Source of the DNA: Oceaniferula flava
GTDB lineage: Bacteria; Verrucomicrobiota; Verrucomicrobiia; Verrucomicrobiales; Akkermansiaceae
Direction of reading: 5' to 3'
NCBI RefSeq assembly: GCF_016811075.1
Contig: NZ_JAFBGL010000001.1
Span: 186,001 to 250,000 of the forward strand
DNA: 64,000 nucleotides
The notes under the pieces were generated by a model, which saw nothing but the letters and a program-made list of their open reading frames with translations, was not told the origin of the DNA and did not search any database. The translations under genes and the position numbers were made by a program. Shown in pieces: positions 1 to 10,400 of this stretch. The stretch's first letter is position 1. Each line of letters begins with the position of its first letter.

Positions 1-45
1 GATATCATCGTCGCGATGATCGATCCCCGTATTAAATTTCACTAA
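1..45 (+). CDS. Peptide ABC transporter permease, C-terminal end only (YejB/OppB-like)
   Basis: Only the last 14 codons and the stop are in the window. They read DIIVAMIDPRIKFH and end in TAA at 43-45. The pattern of a hydrophobic stretch, then DPRI and one or two residues, is the usual C-terminus of OppB/DppB/YejB permeases. The next permease starts five bases later, which fits the standard permease-permease order of peptide importers. Too little is present to say more. Confidence 0.75.
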   Translation, partial: DIIVAMIDPRIKFH

Positions 46-50
46 AGACC

Positions 51-1670
51 ATGTTTCGAAAAATTGGCTGGTTACTCATCCTTGGCGCGATTCTGTCGGC
101 TGCCGGGGAGCTGCTATTGCTTAAACTTCCGACCTTGCGCTGGTCCTTTGACGTCAGTCGCGAGATGGATTGGCTGAACTGGGGCTCGGGCGATCGGCCC
201 TTCCTGTGGTTTGGCTGGCTCAGCGTGCTAGTGTTTTTGATCTGCGGGATTTTGCTCCTGCTGAAGTTCCCCAGGGATTTTCAATTCACACCGATCACCC
301 AACGTCGGATCGACCGCTTCAAGTCGATTAAGCGAGGCCACCGCGCCTTTGTGATCGTCGGCTTCCTGGCGCTGATTGCATCGCTCGATCACTTACTGGT
401 CGGGAACGAAGCCTTGCTGATGAAATACAATGGTCAGTTCTACTCTCCGGCACTGCAGCGATTCTATCAGAGTTCGGCCGACGAGGATGTCATTTTCAAA
501 GGGAAGCACTTTGGCTTGACGGGCGATCAGGCCGAGGCGGCTCCGAATTACCGCAAGCTGAAAAAGGTCTTCAAGGAAGAGCAAAAAGGCGACTGGTTGG
601 TGATGCCGCTTGTTCCCTATGCGCCGACCCAGGACACGGTGACCACACCGACCATGGCGCTGGAAACTCGCGACGACGGACTGCTCTACAAACCAGGCTC
701 GCTGAGCCCCTATTCCGGCTTGGCCTCGAAAATTTACGATATCAACGAGCCGAATCGCATCCACCTTCGTTACCGTTTCCGTGATGGTCAGAAGGATGGT
801 GCGGCGGATGGCTGGGATCGCAAAAACAACCGCATCTACGGCGCGGAGTATAGCGAAGGAAAATTGGTCTCCGAGAGCTGGTCCGGCGAAGGCGACAAGG
901 CGAAGTTTCTCAACACCTCAAGCAGCGACCTCAGTGTCATCTACTACGCTCCCTCACCGCCGAGCCTCACCATGGGGCACTTGTTAGGCACCACACCGCA
1001 AGGTTACGATGTGCTGGCCTACCTCTACGGTGGCCTGCAGGTGAACTTCAAGGCCTCGATCTTTTTCATCCCGGCAATCTACCTGATCGGGATCTCGGTG
1101 GGTTTGCTGATGGGCTTTTTCGGCGGGATCTTCGATCTCTTTGTCCAACGTCTGATCGAGATCTTTTCCAACATTCCTTTCCTCTTTGTCATCATCATCG
1201 TCAGTGCCTCGGTGCCTGTGCAGATCAAAGAGAAGTCGGGTCTAGGAGTGATCTTGCTGATTCTGATCATCTTCAGCTGGATGGGCATGACCTATCTGAT
1301 GCGCACCGCGGCCTTGAAAGAAAAGGCACGCGACTATGTGGCCGCGAGCCGGATCATCGGCTGCTCGACCCCGCGTATTTTGTTTAAACACATCCTCCCC
1401 AATGCCGTCGCTATCCTGGTGACCTTGGTGCCGTTCTCGGTGTCCGGTCTGGTGATGGGGCTGACCTCGCTCGATTACCTCGGCTTTGGTCTGCCACCGA
1501 AATACGCCACCTGGGGAACGCTCCTCAAGGATGGTCTCAGCAACCTCTCCGCCCCATGGCTGGTGAGTTCTGCTTTCTTCTGTTTGGTTTCCCTGCTGAT
1601 CCTGGTGACATTCATCGGTGAGGCAGTGCGTGAAGCCTTTGATCCTAAAAAATTCACTTACTACAAATAA
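51..1670 (+). CDS. Peptide ABC transporter permease with large periplasmic insertion (YejE/OppC-like)
   Basis: Inner-membrane subunit of a peptide importer. The C-terminal half (about residue 330 onward) is a typical binding-protein-dependent permease domain, with the cytoplasmic EAA-type loop around DYVAASRIIGCSTPRILF that contacts the ATPase. At 539 residues it is much longer than the roughly 300-340 usual for the family. The extra length is two added N-terminal membrane helices (about 5-26 and 53-73) and a soluble segment of about 200 residues between the helix at 99-118 and the transport domain. That segment contains the family motif PSPPS and a MORN-like stretch (about 233-280, tyrosine/glycine/lysine-rich with YRFRDGQKDG and YSEGKLVSESW). 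The TAA overlaps the next gene's ATG by one base, so the operon is translationally coupled. Confidence 0.88.
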   Translation: MFRKIGWLLILGAILSAAGELLLLKLPTLRWSFDVSREMDWLNWGSGDRPFLWFGWLSVLVFLICGILLLLKFPRDFQFTPITQRRIDRFKSIKRGHRAFVIVGFLALIASLDHLLVGNEALLMKYNGQFYSPALQRFYQSSADEDVIFKGKHFGLTGDQAEAAPNYRKLKKVFKEEQKGDWLVMPLVPYAPTQDTVTTPTMALETRDDGLLYKPGSLSPYSGLASKIYDINEPNRIHLRYRFRDGQKDGAADGWDRKNNRIYGAEYSEGKLVSESWSGEGDKAKFLNTSSSDLSVIYYAPSPPSLTMGHLLGTTPQGYDVLAYLYGGLQVNFKASIFFIPAIYLIGISVGLLMGFFGGIFDLFVQRLIEIFSNIPFLFVIIIVSASVPVQIKEKSGLGVILLILIIFSWMGMTYLMRTAALKEKARDYVAASRIIGCSTPRILFKHILPNAVAILVTLVPFSVSGLVMGLTSLDYLGFGLPPKYATWGTLLKDGLSNLSAPWLVSSAFFCLVSLLILVTFIGEAVREAFDPKKFTYYK

Positions 1671-3802
1671 TGCGCAATCCATTGAAATCACTATTCCACG
1701 GCGTAATGATCATGGCTGCAGCATTCAGCCTGAGCGGCTGTGGCGATGAGGAAGACGTGCTCGAACGCAAATTGGGCTTCGATGAGTTTGTTCCGAAGTA
1801 CAACAGCTACATCAAAAACTGGCTCGCCAAGGAGCACTCACGGGTCACCAAAAGCCTGGCCGAGGTGGAAGCACAGATGGCCGGGGCGGAAGGGAAGGCA
1901 AAGACTGACCTGCTCGACCAAAAACAGGAACTCGACCGCGAGCTCGGACGGATAGAATTCCGCCAGTCGCTGGGCGATTACTTTGACTTCAAGGAGGAGT
2001 CGGAGCTGCCTGACGGTTTGCAATGGGAGGATGGCATGGACCAGCCGGAGATCGGCGACCCGCGCGCTATCAAGGGTGGGGCCTTTCGCTACTTCATCTC
2101 GATGTTTCCCGCCACGGTGAGACCCTTCGGCAAGGAGGCCAATAACAGCTTCCGCAGCTACATCTACGACGACATCGAAGTGGCTACGGTCGGCCTGCAC
2201 CCGAAAACGATGAAGGTCATTCCCGGCACTGCACGCCGCTGGGCGCTGAGCGAGGACGGTCGCACGGTCTATTACGAACTCGACCCCGACGCCCGCTACA
2301 ACGATGGCGAACCGATCCCAGCCAAGGATTACATGGTGGGTATTTACGTGCGTGTTTCGGACAACGTCGTGGCGCCTTACGAGAAGCAGTATTATCGCGA
2401 ACAATATGCTCAGGTGACCTCATACGGGGATAAATATCTGGCAGTGAGCCTGCCGGAGTCGAAGCCGCTGATGCCGTATTTCGCCGCACTACGACCTGCG
2501 CCATCGCACTTTTACAAAGATTACGCCGCGGATTATGTGGACTTCTACCAGTGGAAAGTGCAGCCGCACGCCGGTCCTTACTACGTGCGCGATGAGGACA
2601 TCGTCAAAGGCGTCTCTATCACCCTGACTCGCGATAAAGACTGGTGGGCTAAGGATAAGAAATACTATCGTTACCGTTTCAACCCGGACAAATTGGTCTA
2701 CACCACCATCCGCGATATTTCCAAAGCCTACGAACTGTTCCGCGCCGGGCAGCTGGATATTTTCGGTCTGACACAGCCGGATTATTGGTATGAAAAATCG
2801 GAGATCGATCCGGTGTTTGATGGCTACATCGAGCGCTACAAGTTCTACACCCAGTATCCACGGGTGCCCCGAGGCGCCTACCTGAACCTCGACCGCCCGA
2901 TCCTGAAAAACCGCGATACCCGCATCGGCATCTGCCATGCCTTGAACTGGCAGAAAGTCATCGATATCGTTTTCCGCGGCGATTACTCGCGCCTGCAGCA
3001 ATACAGTGAGGGCTACGGCGATTTGACCAACCCGAACGTCAAAGCTCGCGAGTTCTCCGTGACCAAGGCGCGTGAATACTTTGCCAAGGCTGGCTACACC
3101 GAAGAGGGCCCGGACGGGATTCTGCGGAAACCCAGCGGGGAGCGACTCGCCGTCACTCTCAGCTACGCCAAGGTTTCCTACTATCCCAATGTCGTGGCCA
3201 TTCTCAAAGAGGAAGCCAAGAAAGCCGGCATGGACCTGCGTGCTGACGATCAGGAAGGCACCGTGTTTTACAAAACGGTGATGCAGAAGGAGCACGATAT
3301 GGTGATCTGGGGCTGGGGGGCCACACCGCCGTTCCCCCGCTACTACGAAGGTTTCCACTCGAAGAATGCCTACGACTCGCTGGGCAATGCCAAACCGCAG
3401 ACGAACAACATCACCAGCTACGCCGATGAGGAAATGGACAAGCTCACCCTGAACACCCGCTATGCACGCACGGTGGAGGAGGTGAAAAGCAATTCCTGGA
3501 GAATCCAAGAGAAAATTCACGACGAGGCACTGTTCTCGCCCGGTTGGGTGACGAGTTTTGTCCGCCTCGGCTCGTGGCGCTGGGTCCGCTGGCCCGACAC
3601 CGAGGAAACTCCATTCAACGTGCCCATCATCTACCTGCCCAACGAGAGCTACGTGTTCTGGATCGATTCCGAAATGAAGCGTGAGACCGAAGCCGCCATG
3701 CGCAGTAACCGCACCTTCCCTGAAGTGCAAAAAATCATCGATGTCTATCAGAATGGCATCCCCAAATCCGAACCCAACGACCAAGACGCAAGTAATGAGT
3801 GA
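1670..3802 (+). CDS. Peptide-binding lipoprotein of ABC importer (SBP family 5, YejA-like)
   Basis: Extracytoplasmic solute-binding protein that delivers oligopeptides to the two permeases. A lipoprotein signal ends in the lipobox LSGC (Cys24), so it is probably membrane anchored. Residues about 40-90 are charged and probably coiled-coil, ahead of the family 5 fold. The conserved N-lobe start around GDPRAIKGGAFRY and later segments such as GAYLNLDRPILKNRDTR and the FFHSK-like FHSKNAYDS are those of the YejA branch. At 710 residues it is longer than the 500-600 usual for DppA/OppA. It begins in the stop of the upstream permease gene and ends with an 8-base overlap with the downstream ATPase gene. 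The order permease-permease-binding protein-ATPase-ATPase places the binding protein in mid-operon, which is less common than at the start. Confidence 0.9.
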   Translation: MRNPLKSLFHGVMIMAAAFSLSGCGDEEDVLERKLGFDEFVPKYNSYIKNWLAKEHSRVTKSLAEVEAQMAGAEGKAKTDLLDQKQELDRELGRIEFRQSLGDYFDFKEESELPDGLQWEDGMDQPEIGDPRAIKGGAFRYFISMFPATVRPFGKEANNSFRSYIYDDIEVATVGLHPKTMKVIPGTARRWALSEDGRTVYYELDPDARYNDGEPIPAKDYMVGIYVRVSDNVVAPYEKQYYREQYAQVTSYGDKYLAVSLPESKPLMPYFAALRPAPSHFYKDYAADYVDFYQWKVQPHAGPYYVRDEDIVKGVSITLTRDKDWWAKDKKYYRYRFNPDKLVYTTIRDISKAYELFRAGQLDIFGLTQPDYWYEKSEIDPVFDGYIERYKFYTQYPRVPRGAYLNLDRPILKNRDTRIGICHALNWQKVIDIVFRGDYSRLQQYSEGYGDLTNPNVKAREFSVTKAREYFAKAGYTEEGPDGILRKPSGERLAVTLSYAKVSYYPNVVAILKEEAKKAGMDLRADDQEGTVFYKTVMQKEHDMVIWGWGATPPFPRYYEGFHSKNAYDSLGNAKPQTNNITSYADEEMDKLTLNTRYARTVEEVKSNSWRIQEKIHDEALFSPGWVTSFVRLGSWRWVRWPDTEETPFNVPIIYLPNESYVFWIDSEMKRETEAAMRSNRTFPEVQKIIDVYQNGIPKSEPNDQDASNE

Positions 3803-4796
3803 AAACCTTCTCGAAGTTAAGGAGCTGATCACCGCCTTCCGCATGGAGGACGGCGATTGGTTACGTGCCGTAGACGGTGTCTCTTTCCGCGTGCCAAAAG
3901 GCAAAACCGTGGGCGTCGTGGGCGAGTCCGGATGTGGGAAAAGTGTTACCGCCATGTCGGTGGTCAGTCTCTTGCCAAAGCCGATGGGGCACGTCCTCGG
4001 TGGCGAGATTTTATTCAAAGGCGAGGACCTCACCAAGGCGAGCGACAAGCGCATGCACCAAGTGCGCGGTGGCGAGATCGGCGTGATTTTCCAAGAGCCG
4101 ATGACCGCGCTGAACCCGGTGCACCGCATCGGCAAGCAGATTAGCGAGTCGCTCATCCTGCACCGTGGCATGAGTAAACGCGAGGCGCTGCAGGAGTCCA
4201 TCGAGCTCTTGGATCGTGTCGGTATCCCAGCTCCGGAGCGACGCGTTATGGAGTATCCTCACCAGCTCTCCGGCGGTATGCGCCAGCGTGTGGTGATCGC
4301 CATCGCCTTGGCCTGTAAACCGGATTTGTTGATTGCCGACGAACCGACCACCGCCCTGGACGTGACGGTGCAGTCCCAGATTCTTGAGCTGATGGAAGAT
4401 TTGCAAAACGAGATGGGCATGTCCACCATCCTGATCACTCACGATCTCGGTGTGATCGCCGGCCACTGTGATGAGGTGGTGGTGATGTATGCGGGTCGGG
4501 TGGTCGAGCGAGCTCCGGTGAAGGAGCTCTACGCCTCGCCACAGCACGCCTACACCCGTGGCCTGCTCAACGCGATTCCCACCCTGGCGACACCACGTAA
4601 ATCGAAGCTCAACACCATCGAGGGCCAAGTGGCTTCGATCAAGGACTTCGTCACCGGCTGCCGATTCTGTCAGCGCATGGAACGCAAGGGACCCACCTTG
4701 AAGAACCGCGCCCCCTTCGTAGAAATTTCCAAAGACCACTGGGTGGAAGCCTGCCCGGAATGTGTCGATACCAGCGCCCTCAACCTTGCGCACTAG
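3795..4796 (+). CDS. Peptide ABC transporter ATP-binding protein (OppD/DppD-like)
   Basis: First ATPase of the importer. Walker A is GESGCGKS (residues 43-50), the ABC signature is LSGGMRQR, Walker B is followed by DEPTTALDV, and the H-loop is in LITHDLGVI. The C-terminal oligopeptide/dipeptide domain carries a four-cysteine arrangement (CRFC and CPEC) where OppD-type proteins often bind an iron-sulfur cluster. The start at 3795 was chosen because MSENLLEVKEL begins directly before the first beta strand and the ATG overlaps the upstream stop by 8 bases. The frame is open further upstream, but that would add 38 residues inside the previous gene. Confidence 0.93.
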   Translation: MSENLLEVKELITAFRMEDGDWLRAVDGVSFRVPKGKTVGVVGESGCGKSVTAMSVVSLLPKPMGHVLGGEILFKGEDLTKASDKRMHQVRGGEIGVIFQEPMTALNPVHRIGKQISESLILHRGMSKREALQESIELLDRVGIPAPERRVMEYPHQLSGGMRQRVVIAIALACKPDLLIADEPTTALDVTVQSQILELMEDLQNEMGMSTILITHDLGVIAGHCDEVVVMYAGRVVERAPVKELYASPQHAYTRGLLNAIPTLATPRKSKLNTIEGQVASIKDFVTGCRFCQRMERKGPTLKNRAPFVEISKDHWVEACPECVDTSALNLAH

Positions 4797-4800
4797 TCCT

Positions 4801-5823
4801 ATGAGCGATCCCATTCTTTCCATCCGCGATCTGAAAATGCACTTTCCTGTCAAAGGAGGAGTGCTCTCGCGCCAGGTGGCCGCCGTCAAAGCGGTCGATG
4901 GTGTCACGCTCGATGTCGGACGCGGCGAAACCCTCGGCCTGGTGGGCGAGTCCGGCTGTGGTAAATCTACGCTCGGAAAAAGCATCGTCCGCCTGACCAA
5001 CCCCACCTCGGGCTCGATCGAGTTTCAAGGCAAGGACATCACCAAGCTTACCCAATCCCAACTGCGCCCGATCCGCCGGAACCTGCAGATGGTTTTCCAA
5101 GATCCTGCCGAGTCGTTGAACTCGCGGATGTCAGTGGGGCAAATCATCTCGGAGCCTCTGGAGGTGCAAAAAATCGGCACCCGCGCGACGCGACGCGATT
5201 TGGTCGAGCAGCTGTTGGATCGTGTGGGCATGCCCAAAAGTGCCTCGCAGCGGTTTTCCTTCGAGTTCTCCGGTGGTCAGCGTCAACGCATCGGCATCGC
5301 CCGCGCCCTGGCACTGAACCCAGAGCTCATCGTTCTGGACGAGCCGGTGTCCGCGCTGGATGTCTCGGTGCAGAGTCAGGTGCTTAACCTGCTGCTGGAC
5401 CTGCAGGAGGAAATGAATCTCGCCTACCTGTTCATCGCCCACGATCTTGCGGTGGTGAAGCATATATCCGATCGGGTTGCTGTGATGTATCTTGGAAAAA
5501 TTGTCGAACTGGCCGATGCCGATGCCATCTACAAGAATCCCAAACACGCCTACACCAAGGCCCTGATCTCCGCGATTCCGGAGCCAGATCCAGATGCTCC
5601 GAAAGACCGGGTGCATCTCGAAGGGGAGATTCCCTCACCGATCAATCCACCCGCAGGCAGTGCCTTCGGTCACCGGATTCAGCACCCGCGCTACGAGGAA
5701 ACCATTGGCATGGACCTCGGCCTGGTGGAGCTGGAAAAAGATCACTGGGTGGCCGCCGATCCCTGCTGCCTGACCGACGACGACTACGAAAAAGCCCGCG
5801 CTTTGAAGAGCTCCGCTGTATGA
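4801..5823 (+). CDS. Peptide ABC transporter ATP-binding protein (OppF/DppF-like)
   Basis: Second ATPase of the importer, pairing with the product of the gene ending at 4796. Walker A is GESGCGKS (residues 49-56), the signature is FSGGQRQRIGIARAL, Walker B runs into DEPVSALDV, and the H-loop is in FIAHDLAVV. The C-terminal oligopeptide-transporter tail (GEIPSPINPPAG) is typical of OppF. The start ATG at 4801 lies 4 bases after the previous stop and gives the standard N-terminus MSDPILSIRDLKMHF. Starting 13 codons earlier would run into the upstream gene. Last gene of the operon. Confidence 0.93.
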   Translation: MSDPILSIRDLKMHFPVKGGVLSRQVAAVKAVDGVTLDVGRGETLGLVGESGCGKSTLGKSIVRLTNPTSGSIEFQGKDITKLTQSQLRPIRRNLQMVFQDPAESLNSRMSVGQIISEPLEVQKIGTRATRRDLVEQLLDRVGMPKSASQRFSFEFSGGQRQRIGIARALALNPELIVLDEPVSALDVSVQSQVLNLLLDLQEEMNLAYLFIAHDLAVVKHISDRVAVMYLGKIVELADADAIYKNPKHAYTKALISAIPEPDPDAPKDRVHLEGEIPSPINPPAGSAFGHRIQHPRYEETIGMDLGLVELEKDHWVAADPCCLTDDDYEKARALKSSAV

Positions 5824-5852
5824 TCGGTCGCCTTGGCTGCGTAGCTTGCTAG

Positions 5853-6464
5853 ATGAAAAAATCGGCTAGTGCAGTGATCGCCGTCTTGGTCGGCTCCGTG
5901 GCGGTCGGCTATCTTGTCTCGACGATGAACAACCAGCCTTCAGTAGCAGACTCCGGCGCGGACGTGAATGCGCCCATCGGATCTGAGGTGGCTCGTTACA
6001 AAAACGTGCCGGCATTTCAGAATGGCACCGTCATCACCACCAGCCACGGCAAGCACTATGCCGCCGACGGCTATTACTACGGTCAGAAATGGCAGTGTGT
6101 GGAGTATGTGAAACGCTTTTTCCACGATGCCCTCGGCCATCACATGCCCAGCGTCTGGGGGCACGCCCGTGATTTCTATGACCCCGCCGTGACCCACGGC
6201 GCCATGAACCCCGCACGAGGTCTGCGGCAGTATCTCAACGGCGGCGATGTCGCGCCCCAGCCAGACGATCTGCTGGTGTTCAGCAAGGGCTCACTGGGTC
6301 ACGTCGCCATTGTCACCAAGGTGGAACAGGATGCCATTGAGGTGATCCAACAGAACGTGCACGGCGCCGCTACTGCACGGCACAGGCTGCTACACAAAGG
6401 CGGAACGTTCACCGTGGGCGAGAGCCACCAGCCGACGGCGTGGCTGCGATTGCCAGCCAGTTAA
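5853..6464 (+). CDS. Secreted or membrane-anchored CHAP-domain amidase/peptidase
   Basis: The N-terminal hydrophobic segment (residues 5-24) is a signal peptide or signal anchor. The rest is a CHAP fold: the catalytic cysteine is Cys82 in WQCVEYVKRFF and the histidine is His150 in GHVAIVTKV. CHAP enzymes cleave peptide cross-links of peptidoglycan or, in the glutathionylspermidine amidase branch, amide bonds of small thiol conjugates. The YYYGQKWQCVEYVKRF context resembles that amidase branch as well as cell-wall hydrolases, so the substrate is open. It follows the peptide importer by 29 bases and could be cotranscribed, which would suit a role in peptide release at the cell wall. Confidence 0.82.
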   Translation: MKKSASAVIAVLVGSVAVGYLVSTMNNQPSVADSGADVNAPIGSEVARYKNVPAFQNGTVITTSHGKHYAADGYYYGQKWQCVEYVKRFFHDALGHHMPSVWGHARDFYDPAVTHGAMNPARGLRQYLNGGDVAPQPDDLLVFSKGSLGHVAIVTKVEQDAIEVIQQNVHGAATARHRLLHKGGTFTVGESHQPTAWLRLPAS

Positions 6465-6484
6465 AGGTGTAAAAAAGGAGGGGG

Positions 6485-7234
6485 CTAGAGGATTTCCTCG
6501 ATCGGAATCTTACCGTTGCTTGCAACAATCGACCACACATCCGGCTTGCCTGCCACCGGTTCCAGGGTGGTTTTACCTCCGGCCGATTCCAGCAGCATCT
6601 GCCCGGCCGCGATGTCCCAGAGGGAGATGGTGGACTCGACGTAGGCATCCAGGCGACCGCAGGCGATGTAGGCCATGCCGAGTGCCGCGCTGCCCATCAT
6701 GCGCATTTTCCTGGCGCGGAGAGAGGCCTTGTGGAAGCGATCCATCCCCGTGGCCATGGCTTCTTCGTTTTTGCCGCAGCCGAAAAATAACGCGGACTCT
6801 TCAAGTTTCGTGCGTGGGCTGACCGAAATAGGTTCACCGTTCAGCAGGGCGGGGCTGCCTTTTTCCACTTCCCACATTTCGTCCATGCTGGGGTCGTAGA
6901 TGACACCCACGATCAGTTCGTCCTCGTGACGCAGAGCGATGGAGACGCAGTAGTGGGGGATGCCGTAGAAATAGTTCACCGTGCCGTCGATGGGGTCGAC
7001 AATCCACTGGTAGGCGCTGTCTTGGTCGCCAGCGAGTCCCTCTTCGCCATACAGCGCGTGGTCGGGGAACTCGGCGAGCAGCACCCGGGTGATCAGGTCC
7101 TGGCTTTCACGGTCGAGCGCTAATTTGATGTCGTGATGCTTGGCCTCATCCACCTCGAGCTGAGTGCCAAAATGCTCACGAAGAAATGATCCAGCTTGGT
7201 GCGCCGCCTGCTTAGCTACTTCCAGATACGTCAT
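6485..7234 (-). CDS. Inositol monophosphatase family protein (SuhB/CysQ-like)
   Basis: Lithium-sensitive magnesium phosphatase fold of 249 residues, the usual family length. The two metal-binding signatures are present: DPIDGTVNYFYG with the preceding GEEG glutamate, and WDIAAGQMLLESAGG near the C-terminus. Members hydrolyse inositol-1-phosphate, 3'-phosphoadenosine 5'-phosphate or fructose-1,6-bisphosphate, and the sequence does not decide between them. The motif order and length fit the SuhB-type inositol monophosphatases best. It converges with the CHAP gene with a 20-base gap and stands as a single gene. Confidence 0.88.
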   Translation of the reverse strand: MTYLEVAKQAAHQAGSFLREHFGTQLEVDEAKHHDIKLALDRESQDLITRVLLAEFPDHALYGEEGLAGDQDSAYQWIVDPIDGTVNYFYGIPHYCVSIALRHEDELIVGVIYDPSMDEMWEVEKGSPALLNGEPISVSPRTKLEESALFFGCGKNEEAMATGMDRFHKASLRARKMRMMGSAALGMAYIACGRLDAYVESTISLWDIAAGQMLLESAGGKTTLEPVAGKPDVWSIVASNGKIPIEEIL

Positions 7235-7403
7235 TCCTGTTTCTTACAAAACTGCGATGAATTTACGACTGAATAATCAGATCCAGAGTATTACTTTGTA
7301 ATGACTTTGTGTTTGATCTCCGCGGCATTAAGTTTTAAAAGAGAAAGGATTACAAGGATCCCCCCTGATATTTGGATTGGTAAAATTTTGCTCACCTAAT
7401 TCT

Positions 7404-10400
7404 ATGTATATTTCATCCTACGAATCCAAGCGTAGAAATAGGCAACCTGGTTTTGCCCTCATCGCCACGATGTCAGTGATGATTCTCATGGTGATGGTTT
7501 CTTTGGCGATGGTGTCGCTGAGTTCCTTGGAGTTAAGGAGTCAGCAACATTCCAACCATCAAGCGGTGGCGCAAGCGAACGCCCGTCTCGCCTTGATGTT
7601 GGCTCTCAGTGAGCTGCAGACTCAGATGGGGCCCGATCAGCGGGTGTCCGCCCGGGCAGCGATTTTGGAGGAGGAAACAGCAACGTCCACTGTGGCGAAC
7701 CGCAATTGGCTCGGTGTGTGGTCGACCACAGTCTCCGAGTCGGGCCAAGACTGGCCGGTGATCGGAAAATTGGGCAGTTCTCCAGTGTCTGGCGCGCCCT
7801 ACGCCAGTGCCGGCGGCTACGAGGATTTGAGAAATAGTCTACCCAGCTTAGCCAATGACGCATGGAAAACGGAGCTTCGCCGAGCTTGGTTAGTCAGCCA
7901 GCAATCAAGCGATGCCGATGCCTCACAGCTACTGGATACCACAGATTCTGGGGTGGTTGAAATTGTCGGACGAGGAAGCTTGGGCAGTGGATTGAATGCC
8001 AGCGAGTATCAAGAGGCACGGGTGCTTGTGGAAAAAGTCGAAGTCGAAGGGAGGGGGGGCTACGCGTGGTATGTCGCCGATAACAATCAAAAAGCCTCCA
8101 TCGATCCGATCTCCGAAGTTCTGGATGTGGACGCCGCTCTGGAAGCTTCGCCGAGGGGGAACCCAGCCTTGGTGAGGCTGCCTAATGACAAGGAACCTTT
8201 TCAGGACTTTACCGAGGAAGCTTTAAACCATTCTGGCAAGGTGCTGTCCTACGCCAGTGCGGCGCTTGTTCAGGCCGGTGACAAGGATGTCCGGGAAGCA
8301 CTGCGGGAAAAATACCACCACCTCACGGCTGAGGCACCCGGACTGTTCACGGATACCTTGCACGGTGGCCTGCGTAAAGATCTCACCCCCTTGCTGCTGG
8401 CGAAACAGGGGCAGGAGAGTGTCGATTTCGATCACAGTGAGGGCTCTGAACCTAGCGTGTTTTCTTCCACTTATCCGATCATCCCGGGGGCGGATCACGG
8501 GGTGCTGGGGCCTTCATTCGGTGCGCTGCGCGATTGGGCACAGCAGGCCTATGTGACTTCGAATGATGCGCAGACCAGTGCCAGCAGCTCTGCCGTTAGG
8601 ATGCGGCCGACCACTGCCTGGCCGCATGCGATTTCCGACGGTGCCTGCTTCGATGCCTCCCAGTGGGCCGAATCTGCGCCGAAGGTGCATCCGGTGATGA
8701 CCGACAGCCGCTGGCACTACTACTTCTCCCACCATAATCAACGCATCCGCACGCACATCATTCCGCGTGTTTGTTTGTGGAACCCTTACAATCGGGAACT
8801 GAAGGTGCCGGCGCTTACCGTGCTGATGCCGAATCCTTTCTACAATCTCTCCCATGGCATGCATTTCTTCCCTGAGGAGGCACATGTGAACGACCTCAAG
8901 ACAGCGCACCAGAGTGATTCCGGTCATGTGTTTTCCAAGTGGATTCAGAAAAGTGGCTACGTCGGCGGCAGTGTCTATAAAATGCGGACTAATCCCTTTC
9001 CTGAATCCCGCTACCTCGCGTTCACTCTCGAGGCCACTAGCATGGGGGCTGGCGAGTGCCATGTGTTCTCACCCAAGGTGGTCACGGCTGATTTGACGGC
9101 CAGTGGAATCAAGCTTCAGAAGTATCAACCTACGTCAGTCGCCTCCAACGTGCTCAGCTCCTCCGAAGAGCAGGGGAAGAACCACTTTTTCTACGATCAC
9201 GCGGCCGATGTGAAATACGAGGTGCAGGCAACCAGCTGGAGAAGTCTCTCAAGCACCGACCTCAGCGAGATCGATTTTGGCAGGATCTTTGATTATCAGC
9301 CGGAAGTCACGATGCAGACCGATGGCAAGGTGGAGAGCTTCCCCTTCATTCTGAAATCAGGAACCGCGCCGTCCTTAGAAGACCTCTACACCAGCTCGGC
9401 CTACCCCACCTTGCAGCTGGTGAATAATGCCGCCGGTGGGGCGAAACCCACGACTTACTTTGGCTACATCGGCGAGACCTGGGGCTCCGCACTGCAGCCG
9501 CCCGGCAGTTTTGGCAACTTGCAGACCTTCGCCGAAGCTCCATTGAAAGATGCCCCACCGACCCACCAGGTGGGCGCGAAGTTGCTCTGGCTGGATGAGT
9601 CTAGCACCGAGGGGAATGCGCCGCCGTTACGGGTAGATCGATGGACGTCCGATCACATGGCCTACAACGTCAGTCCGGTGGCAAACTGGAACATCCGAGC
9701 CCAGCTGACCACACGATCTCCCGCGTCCCAGTGTGCCCTGAAGTGGTATATGACCAGCACCGGCCCGTGGCTGCTTCAGTTCACCCCGATGTCGCCGCAG
9801 GATTTTAACGATCAACCCAGTCTGAATGCCTCTGGCACCGCCTTTGTGAAAAATCCTTTTGGTGCAACGAATAGTTTCCCCTTCAGCCAGGATGTGGTGA
9901 TGTTTGATCTGCCTTCCAACGATTATGGAGTGCTGTCTTTGGCGAAGCTGCGCCATGCGATGCTCAGCCCGTATTCCTGGAACCCCACCTACCTCATCGG
10001 CCATTCGCTCAGAGACTTGCACGCCCCGGCTGAGCGCAGCGCTCATGAGGTGGCCACGGATCGCTACACGGGAAATAATGCTCCCACCCGCTGGGACTAC
10101 CTCATCGGATCGGCCAAAGGTAGCGGACTGAGCCACGGGCCATATGCGAAAGCCATCGATTCCCAAGGCCTGTTACAAATCGGCTCGGAGGCGGTCACCC
10201 GCAAGGTCGCCGAGACCCAGCTCAGCTCTGCCGATGAGGTGCTGGCCTATGATGTTGCCTACGAGGTGAACCAGAACCTCTGGGACCGCTACTTCATCTC
10301 CGGCATGCCGCTGAGCTCCGACACCGGTGGCTTTGCTTGGAACCCCGACGCAAGTAAGCCGCTCTGGAACACACGCTATCAATTCAATAGCGAGAGCCAT

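Noticed and set aside
2489-4201. Long minus-strand open frame (570 codons) opposite the peptide importer genes
   Set aside because: It is antisense to two well-supported genes, has no recognisable domain, and arises from codon bias in GC-rich coding DNA.
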